Assembly: GCA_963713355.1 (NCBI GenBank)
Contig: CAVQLK010000011.1
Span: 434,001 to 498,000, forward strand
Length of the DNA: 64,000 nt
Origin: FEN-1219 sp963713355
GTDB taxonomy: Bacteria > Pseudomonadota > Gammaproteobacteria > Steroidobacterales > Rariloculaceae
Reading direction: 5' to 3'
Shown here: in pieces, positions 45,872-54,243 of the stretch
How the letters are laid out: each line of letters starts with the position of its first letter
How positions within the stretch are numbered: the stretch's first letter is position 1
Translations under genes and position numbers: made by a program
Notes under the pieces: generated by a model
What the model saw: only the letters and a program-made list of their open reading frames with translations
The model's database searches: none
What the model was told of the DNA's origin: nothing

Positions 45872-45994
45872 GCGCGGGCGTGTGCGCAGAGGGCCCTTCC
45901 CGAGACCATGTGCGCACAGGGATGTGCGCACATGAGCCGCAGGGACGCACTTCCGGCGTGTCTCGGGAAGGGCCCTCTGCGCGCACGCCCGCGC
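45872..45994 (+). repeat. nested inverted-repeat element, copy 3
   Basis: 34-nt arms 45872-45905 and 45961-45994 with a single mismatch that is G-U in plus-strand RNA. The inner 12-bp hairpin (CATGTGCGCACA, GGGA loop, TGTGCGCACATG) occupies 45907-45934. The core at 45934-45960 reads GAGCCGCAGGGACG, CACTTCCGGCGTG. Inner part nearly identical to copy 4; arms unrelated except for TCCCGAGA at the junction. Confidence 0.82.
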
Positions 45995-46119
45995 CGAGCG
46001 AACCGCACGCCCGCGCCGATCCGCCAGAACGGAGCGCTTGTTCCGAGCGCCTCCGCCGCGCTTGTCACGCGAAACGGCGGTCGGGTAAGGTGCAAGGCGT
46101 CCCCGTCGCCTGAGTGGCT

Positions 46120-47079
46120 ATGGATTTGAAGTTCCTGGAGTTTGAACAGCCGATCGCCGAGCTCGAGGCCCGCATCGATGCCCTCAAGTTCGTCGGCGAG
46201 GACTCCGAGCTCAACATCAGCGAGGAAATCTCGCGCCTACGCAACAAGAGCGAATCGTTGACCCGCAGCATCTTTTCGAGCCTGACTGCTTGGCAGATTG
46301 CCCAGCTCGCGAGGCATCCGCAACGGCCGTACACGCTCGACTACGTCGACAAATGTTTCACGGACTTTCAGGAGCTGCACGGTGATCGCATGTATGCCGA
46401 CGATCACTCGCTCGTCGGCGGCTTGGCGCGCCTCGACAACGAGCCCGTCGTCGTCATCGGCCACCAGAAAGGGCGCGACACCAAGGAACGCGTGTGGCGC
46501 AACTACGGCATGGCGCGGCCCGAGGGCTACCGCAAGGGATTGCGGCTCATGAATCTCGCCGAGAAATTCGGCCTGCCGCTCATCACGCTGATCGACACGC
46601 CGGGCGCGTATCCCGGCATCGGCGCCGAGGAGCGCGGGCAGGCCGAGGCGATCGCTCGCAACCTGTTCGTGATGTCGAGCTTGAGAGTGCCGATCGTCAG
46701 CATCGTCATAGGCGAGGGCGGCTCCGGCGGCGCGCTAGCGATCGGCGTCGCGGACCGTGTGCTGATGCTGCAGTACGCAATCTATTCGGTCATCTCACCC
46801 GAAGGCTGCGCGAGCATTTTGTGGAAGAGCGCCGACAAGGCCGAGCTGGCCGCCGAGGCCATGGGCATCACGGCAGAGCGCTTGCTGAGGCTCAAGCTCG
46901 TCGACGACGTGATCCCGGAGCCTCTTGGCGGCGCGCATCGCGACCCGCAAGTGATGGCCGACTCGTTGAAGCAGTCGCTGACGCAAACGCTGGCGACGCT
47001 GCAAGGCATTCCGCTCGACGCGCTGCTCGTGCAACGCCGCAAGCGGCTCGCGAGCTACGGAGTCTTCAAAGAGGGCTGA
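46120..47079 (+). CDS. accA: acetyl-CoA carboxylase, carboxyltransferase subunit alpha
   Basis: With AccD transfers carboxyl from biotin to acetyl-CoA in fatty acid synthesis. 319 residues (E. coli 319) from ATG 46120; GTG 46114 is two codons earlier. FLEFEQPIAELEARIDALK is the N-terminal signature; LITLIDTPGAYPGIGAEERG and VIGEGGSGGALAIGVADRVL form the carboxyltransferase oxyanion regions. Classical dnaE-accA-tilS order. Confidence 0.98.
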   Translation: MDLKFLEFEQPIAELEARIDALKFVGEDSELNISEEISRLRNKSESLTRSIFSSLTAWQIAQLARHPQRPYTLDYVDKCFTDFQELHGDRMYADDHSLVGGLARLDNEPVVVIGHQKGRDTKERVWRNYGMARPEGYRKGLRLMNLAEKFGLPLITLIDTPGAYPGIGAEERGQAEAIARNLFVMSSLRVPIVSIVIGEGGSGGALAIGVADRVLMLQYAIYSVISPEGCASILWKSADKAELAAEAMGITAERLLRLKLVDDVIPEPLGGAHRDPQVMADSLKQSLTQTLATLQGIPLDALLVQRRKRLASYGVFKEG

Positions 47080-47085
47080 GCTCCG

Positions 47086-48498
47086 GTGTCGCCGGAGATC
47101 GCGCGGCACAGCATGTCCACTTCCGATAAGTCGAGACCAGACGAGCCGAATGATCTCGCGGCGAAGCTGCGTGCCGTGCTCGACGGCTGGGCGGCGCTGC
47201 ACCCGCCTTCGGCTGTGACCGTTGCCTTCAGCGGCGGTCTCGATTCGACGGTGTTGCTCGCGACGCTCTGCGGCCTGGGTTTCCCGGCGCGGCTCCGCGC
47301 CGCGCACGTCGATCACGGCCTTCATCCGCGCTCGGGCGAATGGAGCGCGCATTGCGCGCGCGTGGCGGCAGCGCTCGGCGTCGAGCTCTCCAGCGTCCGC
47401 GTCGACGTCGATCGAGCGTCGGGCGAGGGCCTCGAGGCGGCCGCGCGTGCTGCACGCTATCGCGCGCTCGGCGAGCTTCTTTCGCCCGGCGAGTGGCTGC
47501 TCACCGCGCATCACGCCGACGATCAGCTCGAGACGCTACTGTTACGCATGCTGCGCGGCACGGGTGTCCGCGGGCTGCGCGGCATCATCGCATTCGGGCC
47601 GTTCGGCCCCGGCTGGCTCGGCCGGCCGTTGCTCGACTTCACGCGCGAGGAGCTGCGCGCCGAAGCGACCGCGCGGCAGCTCGCCTGGCTCGAAGACCCG
47701 TCGAACGCCGAGCCGCGCCACGATCGCAACTACCTGCGCCTCGAGGTTCTGCCGGCGCTGCGCGCGCGCTGGCCGGCTGCGGCGCACCACGCCGAGCGCT
47801 TGGCCGAGCAGGCAAGCGACGCCGAGCGGCTGCTCGAGGCCATAGCCCGCGACGACGCGAACGCGCTCGCGGAAGCCTGGCACGTGCCGCGCGCAGCGCT
47901 CGCAGCGCTCGAGCCGGCGAGGCAGCGCAATCTGCTGCGCTATCTGCTGCGCACCTTGGGGCTCGGGGCGCCGGGCGCGCGCACGATCGAGCGGCTGCGT
48001 GAGGCGTTGCTCGAATCGCATCCGGAGTCGCGCACGCGCGTGCGCTGGCCGGGCGGCGAAGGGCGCGTATACCGCGAGGCGTTGTACCTCTTGGCTCCGC
48101 TGCCTCTGCCGTCGCCTCCCGATCATGCGGCGCGTCTCACTATTGACGCGCCGTGGACAGGCCCCGAAGGCCGCGTCGAGCTCACGCCGGCGCACGCGGG
48201 CCCGGGGCTCGCCCAGTCATGGATCGAGCAAGGCTTGACGCTGCGCTTCCGCGGCGGCGGTGAGCGATTCCGGCCGCACGGCCGCGAGCATCACCATTCT
48301 TTGAAGCATTTGTTCCAAGAAAAAGGCGTCGTGCCGTGGATGCGCGAGCGCGTGCCCCTCATCTATCACGGCGACGAGCTCGCCGCGATCGGCGACTTGT
48401 GGATCAGCGCCGCGGCCGGCGACGCGCTCGCGAACGAGCCGCGCTGGCGCGTGCACTGGACGCGCCACTCGAGCCTGCGCGCACCGGAACGGCGCTGA
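47086..48498 (+). CDS. tilS: tRNA(Ile)-lysidine synthase
   Basis: Makes lysidine at C34 of the AUA-reading tRNA-Ile. 470 residues from GTG 47086; an in-frame ATG at 47113 is a credible alternative. The PP-loop ATPase motif FSGGLDSTVLLATL lies near residues 47-60, with AAHVDHGLHPRSGEW and LTAHHADDQLETLLLRMLRG following. TilS substrate-binding and C-terminal domains follow (FRPHGREHHHSLKHLFQEKG). Six bases separate it from accA. Confidence 0.97.
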   Translation: MSPEIARHSMSTSDKSRPDEPNDLAAKLRAVLDGWAALHPPSAVTVAFSGGLDSTVLLATLCGLGFPARLRAAHVDHGLHPRSGEWSAHCARVAAALGVELSSVRVDVDRASGEGLEAAARAARYRALGELLSPGEWLLTAHHADDQLETLLLRMLRGTGVRGLRGIIAFGPFGPGWLGRPLLDFTREELRAEATARQLAWLEDPSNAEPRHDRNYLRLEVLPALRARWPAAAHHAERLAEQASDAERLLEAIARDDANALAEAWHVPRAALAALEPARQRNLLRYLLRTLGLGAPGARTIERLREALLESHPESRTRVRWPGGEGRVYREALYLLAPLPLPSPPDHAARLTIDAPWTGPEGRVELTPAHAGPGLAQSWIEQGLTLRFRGGGERFRPHGREHHHSLKHLFQEKGVVPWMRERVPLIYHGDELAAIGDLWISAAAGDALANEPRWRVHWTRHSSLRAPERR

Positions 48499-48589
48499 GT
48501 TGCCCGCGCGCGAGCCGGGACTGGTGGGGCCGAGGTACTTTTGATACTTTGCAATACCGTCTCGATGTACCAAGCACTCAAACTTCGAC

Positions 48590-48627
48590 GGCCGGATGAC
48601 AGCTTCGCAGCGAAGCGGCGTCCGGCC
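48590..48627 (+). promoter_or_regulatory. stable hairpin in the pyrG leader
   Basis: GGCCGGATGACAGCTTCG pairs with CGAAGCGGCGTCCGGCC (one bulge/mismatch region, 3-nt loop), ending 14 bases before the pyrG ATG. No clear Shine-Dalgarno follows (CCTCCCGGTTTTGGC). It could control pyrG translation or terminate transcripts early; no T-run is present. Confidence 0.4.
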
Positions 48628-48641
48628 CTCCCGGTTTTGGC

Positions 48642-50294
48642 ATGACACGATTCATCTTCATCACCGGCGGGGTCGTGTCCTCGCTAGGAAAGGGTATTAC
48701 CTCGGCCTGCCTCGGCGCGATCCTCGAGGCGCGCGGGCTCAAAGTCCGCCTCATCAAGCTCGACCCGTACATCAACGTCGATCCGGGCACGATGAGCCCG
48801 TTCCAGCACGGCGAGGTCTACGTCACGGACGACGGGACGGAGACCGACCTCGACCTGGGCCACTACGAGCGCTTCGTGCACACGCGCACGAACCGCATGA
48901 GCAATTTCACGACGGGTAAGATTTATTCGAACGTCATCGCCAAGGAGCGCCGCGGCGAGTATCTAGGCGCGACGGTCCAGGTAATTCCGCACATCACGGA
49001 CGAGATCAAGCGCAACGTGCTCGCGGCGGCCGGCGACGCCGAAGTCTGCATGGTGGAGATCGGTGGCACAGTCGGCGACATCGAATCCTTGCCGTTTCTC
49101 GAGGCGATCCGCCAAATGGGCGTCGAGCTCGGCCGGGACCGCGCGCTCTATATTCACTTGACGCTCGTGCCGTTCATGTCCGCCTCGTCGGAGATCAAGA
49201 CCAAGCCTACCCAGCACTCCGTCAAGGAGCTGCGCTCGATCGGCATTCAACCTGACGTCCTCGTTTGCCGCTCCCAGCATTCGCTGCCGCGCGAGCAGCG
49301 AGCGAAGATCGCCTTGTTCACGAACGTCGAGGAGCGCGCCGTGATTTCGGCCGTCGACGTCGACGACATCTACAAGATCCCGATGCTGCTGGCCGAGCAG
49401 GGGCTCGACAGCTACGTCGTCGACAAGCTGAAGCTCGACGCAAGGCCTGCCGATCTCTCGGAGTGGCACGCGGTCGTCCATGCCAAGGCCCATCCGGAAG
49501 CCGAGGTCACGATCGCCATGGTCGGCAAGTACGTTGACCTGCGCGATTCGTACATGTCGTTGACCGAGGCGCTGCGTCATGCAGGCATCAGGACTCGCAC
49601 GCGCGTAAACATCCTGTACCTCGAGTCCGAGGACATCCAGACGCAAGGCACCTCGCGCTTGAACGACGTCGACGCGATCCTCGTGCCAGGCGGCTTCGGC
49701 GAGCGCGGCATCGAAGGCAAGATCGCTGCAGTCAAGTTCGCGCGCGAGAAGAAGGTGCCTTACCTCGGCATCTGTCTCGGGTTGCAAGTCGCAGTCATCG
49801 AATACGCGCGCAACGTCTGCGGGCTTGCGGGCGCGCATTCGACGGAGCTGAACCGCGGCACGCCGCATCCCGTCATCGCGATGATCACGGAGTGGCACGA
49901 TCGCGACGGCTCGCTGCAGGAGCGCAGCGCCGCGTCCGATCTCGGCGGCACGATGCGGCTCGGCGCACAGACCTGCTACGTCAAGGACGGCACCCTCGCG
50001 AACAGCATCTACGGCGCGAGCGAGATCTCGGAGCGCCATCGGCACCGCTACGAGGTCAACAACAACTATCTAGAGCAGCTCGCCAAAGCGGGCCTCGTGT
50101 TCTCGGGCTTCTCGCGCGACGGCCTCGTCGAGCTCATCGAGCTGCCGCCTGCCGTGCACCCGTGGTTCTTTGCGACCCAGTTCCATCCGGAGTTCACCTC
50201 GAACCCGCGCGACGGACATCCCTTGTTCACGAGCTTCATCACCGCGGCGCGCTCGTGCCAGGGGCTGAAGCTGCCGCGGGTCGCGAGCGCATGA
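48642..50294 (+). CDS. pyrG: CTP synthase
   Basis: Aminates UTP to CTP with glutamine. 550 residues (E. coli 545). Synthetase domain: FITGGVVSSLGKGITSA P-loop, KLDPYINVDPGTMSPFQHGE, VEIGGTVGDIES. C-terminal class I amidotransferase: nucleophile Cys in YLGICLGLQVAVIEYAR, with His/Glu in FATQFHPEFTSNP. Ends overlapping the kdsA ATG. Confidence 0.98.
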   Translation: MTRFIFITGGVVSSLGKGITSACLGAILEARGLKVRLIKLDPYINVDPGTMSPFQHGEVYVTDDGTETDLDLGHYERFVHTRTNRMSNFTTGKIYSNVIAKERRGEYLGATVQVIPHITDEIKRNVLAAAGDAEVCMVEIGGTVGDIESLPFLEAIRQMGVELGRDRALYIHLTLVPFMSASSEIKTKPTQHSVKELRSIGIQPDVLVCRSQHSLPREQRAKIALFTNVEERAVISAVDVDDIYKIPMLLAEQGLDSYVVDKLKLDARPADLSEWHAVVHAKAHPEAEVTIAMVGKYVDLRDSYMSLTEALRHAGIRTRTRVNILYLESEDIQTQGTSRLNDVDAILVPGGFGERGIEGKIAAVKFAREKKVPYLGICLGLQVAVIEYARNVCGLAGAHSTELNRGTPHPVIAMITEWHDRDGSLQERSAASDLGGTMRLGAQTCYVKDGTLANSIYGASEISERHRHRYEVNNNYLEQLAKAGLVFSGFSRDGLVELIELPPAVHPWFFATQFHPEFTSNPRDGHPLFTSFITAARSCQGLKLPRVASA

Positions 50295-51136
50295 GGCTCG
50301 CCGGTTTCGAGGTCGGCTCGAAGGCTCCACTGTTTCTCATCGCCGGCCCTTGCGTCATCGAGAGCGAGGCGCTCGTGCTGGGCACGGCCGAGCGCTTGAA
50401 AGCGATCACGGCGCAGCTGGGCGTCCCGTTTGTTTTCAAAGCGTCGTTCGACAAGGCGAACCGCAGCTCTCGAGGCAGCTTCCGCGGTCTCGGCCTCGAG
50501 CGCGGCCTGCGCATACTCGAGCGGGTTCGGTCGGAGCTCGGCGTGCCGGTGTTGACGGATGTCCACGAGGACACCCCGCTCGACGAGGTTGCCGCCGTCG
50601 TCGACGTGCTGCAGACGCCGGCGCTGCTCTGCCGGCAAACGGACTTCATCGTCGCGGTCGCGAGCCGCGGCAAGCCCGTCAACTTGAAGAAAGGCCAGTT
50701 CCTCGCGCCGTGGGAGATGACGAACGTCGTCGACAAGGCGCGCTCGACTGGCAACGAGGCGCTGCTCGTCTGCGAGCGCGGCGTCTCGTTCGGCTACAAC
50801 AATCTCGTCGTCGACATGCGCTCGCTGGCGATCCTGCGCGCGACGCGCTGCCCCGTCGTCTTCGATGCCACGCACGCGGTGCAGCAACCGGGCGCGCTCG
50901 GAACATCGTCCGGCGGCGAACGAGAGCACGTCCCGCTGCTCGCGCGCGCGGCCGTGGCCGCCGGCGTGGCCGGCGTTTTCATGGAAACCCATCCCGACCC
51001 CGGCGCGGCCCTCTGCGACGGGCCGAATGCATGGCCGCTCGCGCGCGTAGCGGTGCTTCTCGAGCAGCTCAAGGCCATCGACGCCGTCGTCAAGGCGCGG
51101 CCGTACCTCGAAGAAGAGCTCGAGCGCGTACATTAG
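50291..51136 (+). CDS. kdsA: 2-dehydro-3-deoxyphosphooctonate aldolase (KDO8P synthase)
   Basis: Condenses PEP with arabinose 5-phosphate to KDO-8-phosphate for the lipopolysaccharide core. 281 residues from ATG 50291 (ATGA overlap with pyrG). FLIAGPCVIESEALVLGTAE, FKASFDKANRSS, LTDVHEDTPLDEV and LKKGQFLAPWEM are family signatures, and ETHPDPGAALCDGPNAW closes the barrel. Both the Asn of KANR and the absence of the Cys metal ligand after AGP.C favour the metal-independent class, though this was not tested. Confidence 0.97.
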   Translation: MRLAGFEVGSKAPLFLIAGPCVIESEALVLGTAERLKAITAQLGVPFVFKASFDKANRSSRGSFRGLGLERGLRILERVRSELGVPVLTDVHEDTPLDEVAAVVDVLQTPALLCRQTDFIVAVASRGKPVNLKKGQFLAPWEMTNVVDKARSTGNEALLVCERGVSFGYNNLVVDMRSLAILRATRCPVVFDATHAVQQPGALGTSSGGEREHVPLLARAAVAAGVAGVFMETHPDPGAALCDGPNAWPLARVAVLLEQLKAIDAVVKARPYLEEELERVH

Positions 51137-51151
51137 GATTCAGGAGCTTCA

Positions 51152-52438
51152 ATGAGTGCGATCAAGGATGTCAGCGGCCTCGAGATCATCGACTCGCGAG
51201 GCAATCCCACGGTCGAGGCAGAGGTCGTGCTCGCGAGCGGTGCATGCGGGCGCGCCGCCGTGCCGTCGGGCGCGTCGACGGGCTCGCGCGAGGCGCACGA
51301 GCTGCGCGACGGCGACAAGAAGCGCTATCTCGGCAAGGGCGTCAGCAAGGCCGTCGGCAACGTCAACGATGAGCTCCGTAAGGCCGTCGTCGGCCTCGAT
51401 GCCGCAGGGCAGCGCGAGCTCGACCTGCGGCTCATCGAGCTCGACGGTACGCCGAACAAAGCCCGGCTCGGAGCGAATGCGATCCTGGCCGTGTCGCTCG
51501 CGAACGCGAAAGCGCATGCAGCCGAACGCGGCGTCGCGTTGTACGAGCTCCTCGGCGCCGGCCGCTCGAGCTACACGATGCCCGTGCCGATGATGAACAT
51601 CATCAACGGCGGCGCGCACGCCGACAACAGCGTCGACATCCAGGAGTTCATGATCCTGCCCGTCGGCGCCGCGACGTTCGCCGAATGCTTGCGCTACGGC
51701 GTCGAGGTGTTTCATGCGCTGAAGGCCGTGTTGAAGGCCAAGGGCTTGAGCACGGCCGTCGGCGACGAAGGCGGGTTTGCGCCGGATTTGGGGTCGAACG
51801 AGGAGGCCTTGCAGACGATCGCGGAGGCCGTCGAGAAGGCTGGCTACGAGCTCGGCCGCGATATCTATCTCGGGCTCGACGTGGCGAGCTCCGAGTTCTT
51901 CTCGGCCGGTGCCTACACGCTCGAGTCCGAGCATCGCAAGTTCTCGTCGGCGGAGTTCGCGGACTTCCTCGACGATCTCGTCGGGCGCTATCCGATCGTC
52001 TCGATCGAGGACGGCATGGCCGAGAACGATTGGGACGGCTGGGCCACGTTGAGCAAGCGCCTCCGCGACAAGATTCAGCTCGTCGGCGACGATCTATTCG
52101 TCACGAACACGGCGATCTTGAAGCAAGGCATCGAGCGCAAGATCGCCAACAGCATCCTCATCAAGCCGAACCAGATCGGGACGCTGACCGAGACGCTCGA
52201 CGCGATCGAGATGGCAACGAAGGCTGGTTACTCCGCCGTCGTCTCCCACCGCTCGGGCGAAACCGAGGACGCCACGATCGCCGACCTCGCCGTGGCGACG
52301 GCGGCAACCCAGATCAAGACGGGATCGCTGTGTCGGTCAGATCGGCTGGCCAAGTATAATCAGCTGCTGCGAATTGAACGGGCGCTCGGGACTAGGGCAA
52401 GGTTCGATGGGGCCAAAGCGTTTCCCGTCTCCCTTTGA
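51152..52438 (+). CDS. eno: enolase
   Basis: Glycolytic 2-phosphoglycerate dehydratase and degradosome component in related bacteria. 428 residues. EIIDSRGNPTVEAEV opens the protein. The active-site residues appear in GGAHADNSVDIQEFMI, TAVGDEGGFAPDL, SIEDGMAENDWDGW, GDDLFVTN and KPNQIGTLTETLDAI. The terminal SHRSGETEDATIADLAV is the enolase signature. CAGGAG precedes the start. pyrG-kdsA-eno order is typical. Confidence 0.98.
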   Translation: MSAIKDVSGLEIIDSRGNPTVEAEVVLASGACGRAAVPSGASTGSREAHELRDGDKKRYLGKGVSKAVGNVNDELRKAVVGLDAAGQRELDLRLIELDGTPNKARLGANAILAVSLANAKAHAAERGVALYELLGAGRSSYTMPVPMMNIINGGAHADNSVDIQEFMILPVGAATFAECLRYGVEVFHALKAVLKAKGLSTAVGDEGGFAPDLGSNEEALQTIAEAVEKAGYELGRDIYLGLDVASSEFFSAGAYTLESEHRKFSSAEFADFLDDLVGRYPIVSIEDGMAENDWDGWATLSKRLRDKIQLVGDDLFVTNTAILKQGIERKIANSILIKPNQIGTLTETLDAIEMATKAGYSAVVSHRSGETEDATIADLAVATAATQIKTGSLCRSDRLAKYNQLLRIERALGTRARFDGAKAFPVSL

Positions 52439-52487
52439 TGCGTAACTCGTCGCGAGCGGCTGCCGTCCGGCGCACGCGGGAGGCTCG

Positions 52488-52778
52488 ATGCGCTTCTTGA
52501 TGATCGCGCTGGCCGTCGTGCTCGTGCTGCTCCAGGCGCGTTTGTGGTTTTCGAACGGCGGCCTGCGGGAAGTGTGGCGCCTCGAAGCCGAAGTCGCGCG
52601 CCGCGTCGAGGACAACAGCCGGCTCGCGGCACGCAATTCGGCGCTCGAGGCCGAGGTGATCGACTTGCGAGAGGGGTCCGCGGCCGCCGAGGAACGCGCG
52701 CGCACGGAGCTCGGCATGATCCACACCGGAGAAACGTTCTATCAGATCGCGCCGGCGCCGCCCGCCGCCGAGCGTTGA
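52488..52778 (+). CDS. ftsB: cell division protein FtsB
   Basis: Small bitopic divisome protein that forms the FtsQLB complex. 96 residues: cytoplasmic Met-Arg-Phe, one membrane helix (about 4-20, LMIALAVVLVLLQARLWF), then a periplasmic coiled coil (about 28-63, EVWRLEAEVARRVEDNSRLA) and the conserved EERARTELGMIHTGETFYQI. Position after eno is diagnostic. The ispD-ispF pair that normally follows is absent. Confidence 0.95.
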   Translation: MRFLMIALAVVLVLLQARLWFSNGGLREVWRLEAEVARRVEDNSRLAARNSALEAEVIDLREGSAAAEERARTELGMIHTGETFYQIAPAPPAAER

Positions 52779-52825
52779 CGGCGCCGGAGGCGGGGGACTC
52801 TCGCCGCAAGCCAAGGGAACGGCCA

Positions 52826-53575
52826 TTGCGAATCCTGCTTTCCAACGACGACGGCTACCAGGCGCGCGGCTTGCGCACGCTCGCCGAGCACCTGACGCCG
52901 ATCGCCGAGGTCGTCGTCGTCGCGCCGGACCGCAATCGCAGCGGCGCCAGCAATTCGCTGACGCTCGAGACGCCGCTGCGGGTGGAGCGCGTCGACGAGA
53001 ACCTCTATTACGTCAACGGCACGCCGACGGACTGCGTGCACATCGCGATCACGGGCTTGCTAGAGCACGAGCCCGACGTGTTGATCTCGGGAATCAACAA
53101 CGGCGCGAATCTCGGCGACGACGTGCTGTACTCCGGCACCGTCGCTGCTGCGATGGAGGGCCGATTCCTCGGCATACCTTCGATCGCGGTCTCGCTCGTG
53201 CTCGCCGGTGCCGAGCACTATGCGACCGCCGCGAAGCTCGTTCGCAAGCTCGTCGAGCGCAACATCACGGACCCGCTGCCGACGGACGTGATACTCAACA
53301 TCAACGTGCCCGACGTGGAGTTCGAAGCCTTGAAGGGCGTGCGGGCCACGCGTCTCGGTTTTCGCCACAAGTCCGAGCCCGCCGTGAAGGCGCTCGACCC
53401 GCACAATCGGCCGATCTATTGGATCGGCCCCGCGGGTGCGGGGCAGGACACGGGGCCCGGCACGGACTTTCACGCGATCGCGGCGGGCTTTGTGTCGGTG
53501 TCGCCGATCAAGGTCGACCTCACGGCGCACGCCTCGATCGCGAAGGTTGCAACCTGGTTCGAGCGGTTCAAATGA
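52826..53575 (+). CDS. surE: 5'/3'-nucleotidase SurE
   Basis: Stationary-phase survival nucleotidase that dephosphorylates 5' and 3' nucleotides and short polyphosphate. TTG 52826 is taken as the start because AAGGGAA lies 8-14 bases upstream and it begins exactly at the conserved RILLSNDDGYQARGLRTLAE; no ATG or GTG fits. 249 residues. Metal ligands in SNDDG, Ser in SGASNSLTLE and Asn in ISGINNGANLGDDVLYSGTV. Overlaps pcm. Confidence 0.96.
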   Translation: MRILLSNDDGYQARGLRTLAEHLTPIAEVVVVAPDRNRSGASNSLTLETPLRVERVDENLYYVNGTPTDCVHIAITGLLEHEPDVLISGINNGANLGDDVLYSGTVAAAMEGRFLGIPSIAVSLVLAGAEHYATAAKLVRKLVERNITDPLPTDVILNINVPDVEFEALKGVRATRLGFRHKSEPAVKALDPHNRPIYWIGPAGAGQDTGPGTDFHAIAAGFVSVSPIKVDLTAHASIAKVATWFERFK

Positions 53576-54243
53576 ACGGCATCGAGCGCAACGGCATCGG
53601 CATGACGTCCGCGCGCACGCGCGAGCGCCTCATCGAGCGGCTGAAAAGAGAGGGCATCGAAAGCTCCGCGGTGCTCGAGCGCATGCGTGCGGTGCCGCGG
53701 CATCTGTTCGTCGACGAGGCGCTCGCGAGCCGCGCCTACGAGGACACGGCGCTGCCAATCGGCTTCGGCCAGACGATCTCGCAGCCGTACATTGTCGCCG
53801 CGATGACGAGTGCGCTGATCGAGAACGGCGCGAAAAAGCTCACGCGTGTGCTCGAGATCGGCACGGGCTGCGGCTATCAGACGGCCGTGCTGGCGCCGTT
53901 CGTGCAGCACGTCTACAGCGTCGAGCGCATCGCTCCTCTGCTGCAGCGGGCGCGCTCGATATTGGCCGAGCTTCGCATCGCGAACGTCAGCTTGCGGCAC
54001 GCGGACGGTTGGCACGGCTGGCGCAGCCAAGCGCCGTTCCAGGGAATCATCGCCGCGGCTGCGCCGCAGATCGTGCCACCCGAGCTCCTGGAGCAGCTCG
54101 ACGACGGCGGCCGGCTCGTTATTCCAATCGGCGCACGCGGCCAGCAAATGCTGCTGCGCGTGACGCGCAACGGCGACGAGTTCAAGCGCGAGGAGCTGCT
54201 TCCGGTGAGCTTCGTGCCGTTCGTCGAGGGCACGGAGACGTGA
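53572..54243 (+). CDS. pcm: protein-L-isoaspartate O-methyltransferase
   Basis: Repairs isoaspartyl residues in damaged proteins. 223 residues from ATG 53572 (overlaps the surE stop). VPRHLFVDEALASRAYEDTA, PIGFGQTISQPYIVAAMT and the SAM motif VLEIGTGCGYQTAVLAPF are PCMT hallmarks; IIAAAAPQIVPPELLEQLDD completes the fold. The stop overlaps the GTG of the nlpD-like gene. Confidence 0.97.
   Translation: MNGIERNGIGMTSARTRERLIERLKREGIESSAVLERMRAVPRHLFVDEALASRAYEDTALPIGFGQTISQPYIVAAMTSALIENGAKKLTRVLEIGTGCGYQTAVLAPFVQHVYSVERIAPLLQRARSILAELRIANVSLRHADGWHGWRSQAPFQGIIAAAAPQIVPPELLEQLDDGGRLVIPIGARGQQMLLRVTRNGDEFKREELLPVSFVPFVEGTET

Larger units (their letters stand above)
45662..46113. other. gene-free block between dnaE and accA
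   Basis: About 450 bases with no convincing gene. It holds a GC hairpin close to the end of dnaE and structured repeat copy 3. Open frames through it encode arginine-rich, low-complexity peptides created by the repeat and are not counted. The unusually long gap suggests accA has its own promoter, but no clear -10/-35 pair was found. Confidence 0.5.

Noticed and set aside
45701..46095. Arginine-rich open frames with EPQGR-type peptides
   Set aside because: They arise from translating nested repeat copy 3; the same peptides appear at the other copies in unrelated frames, so they are by-products of the repeat.
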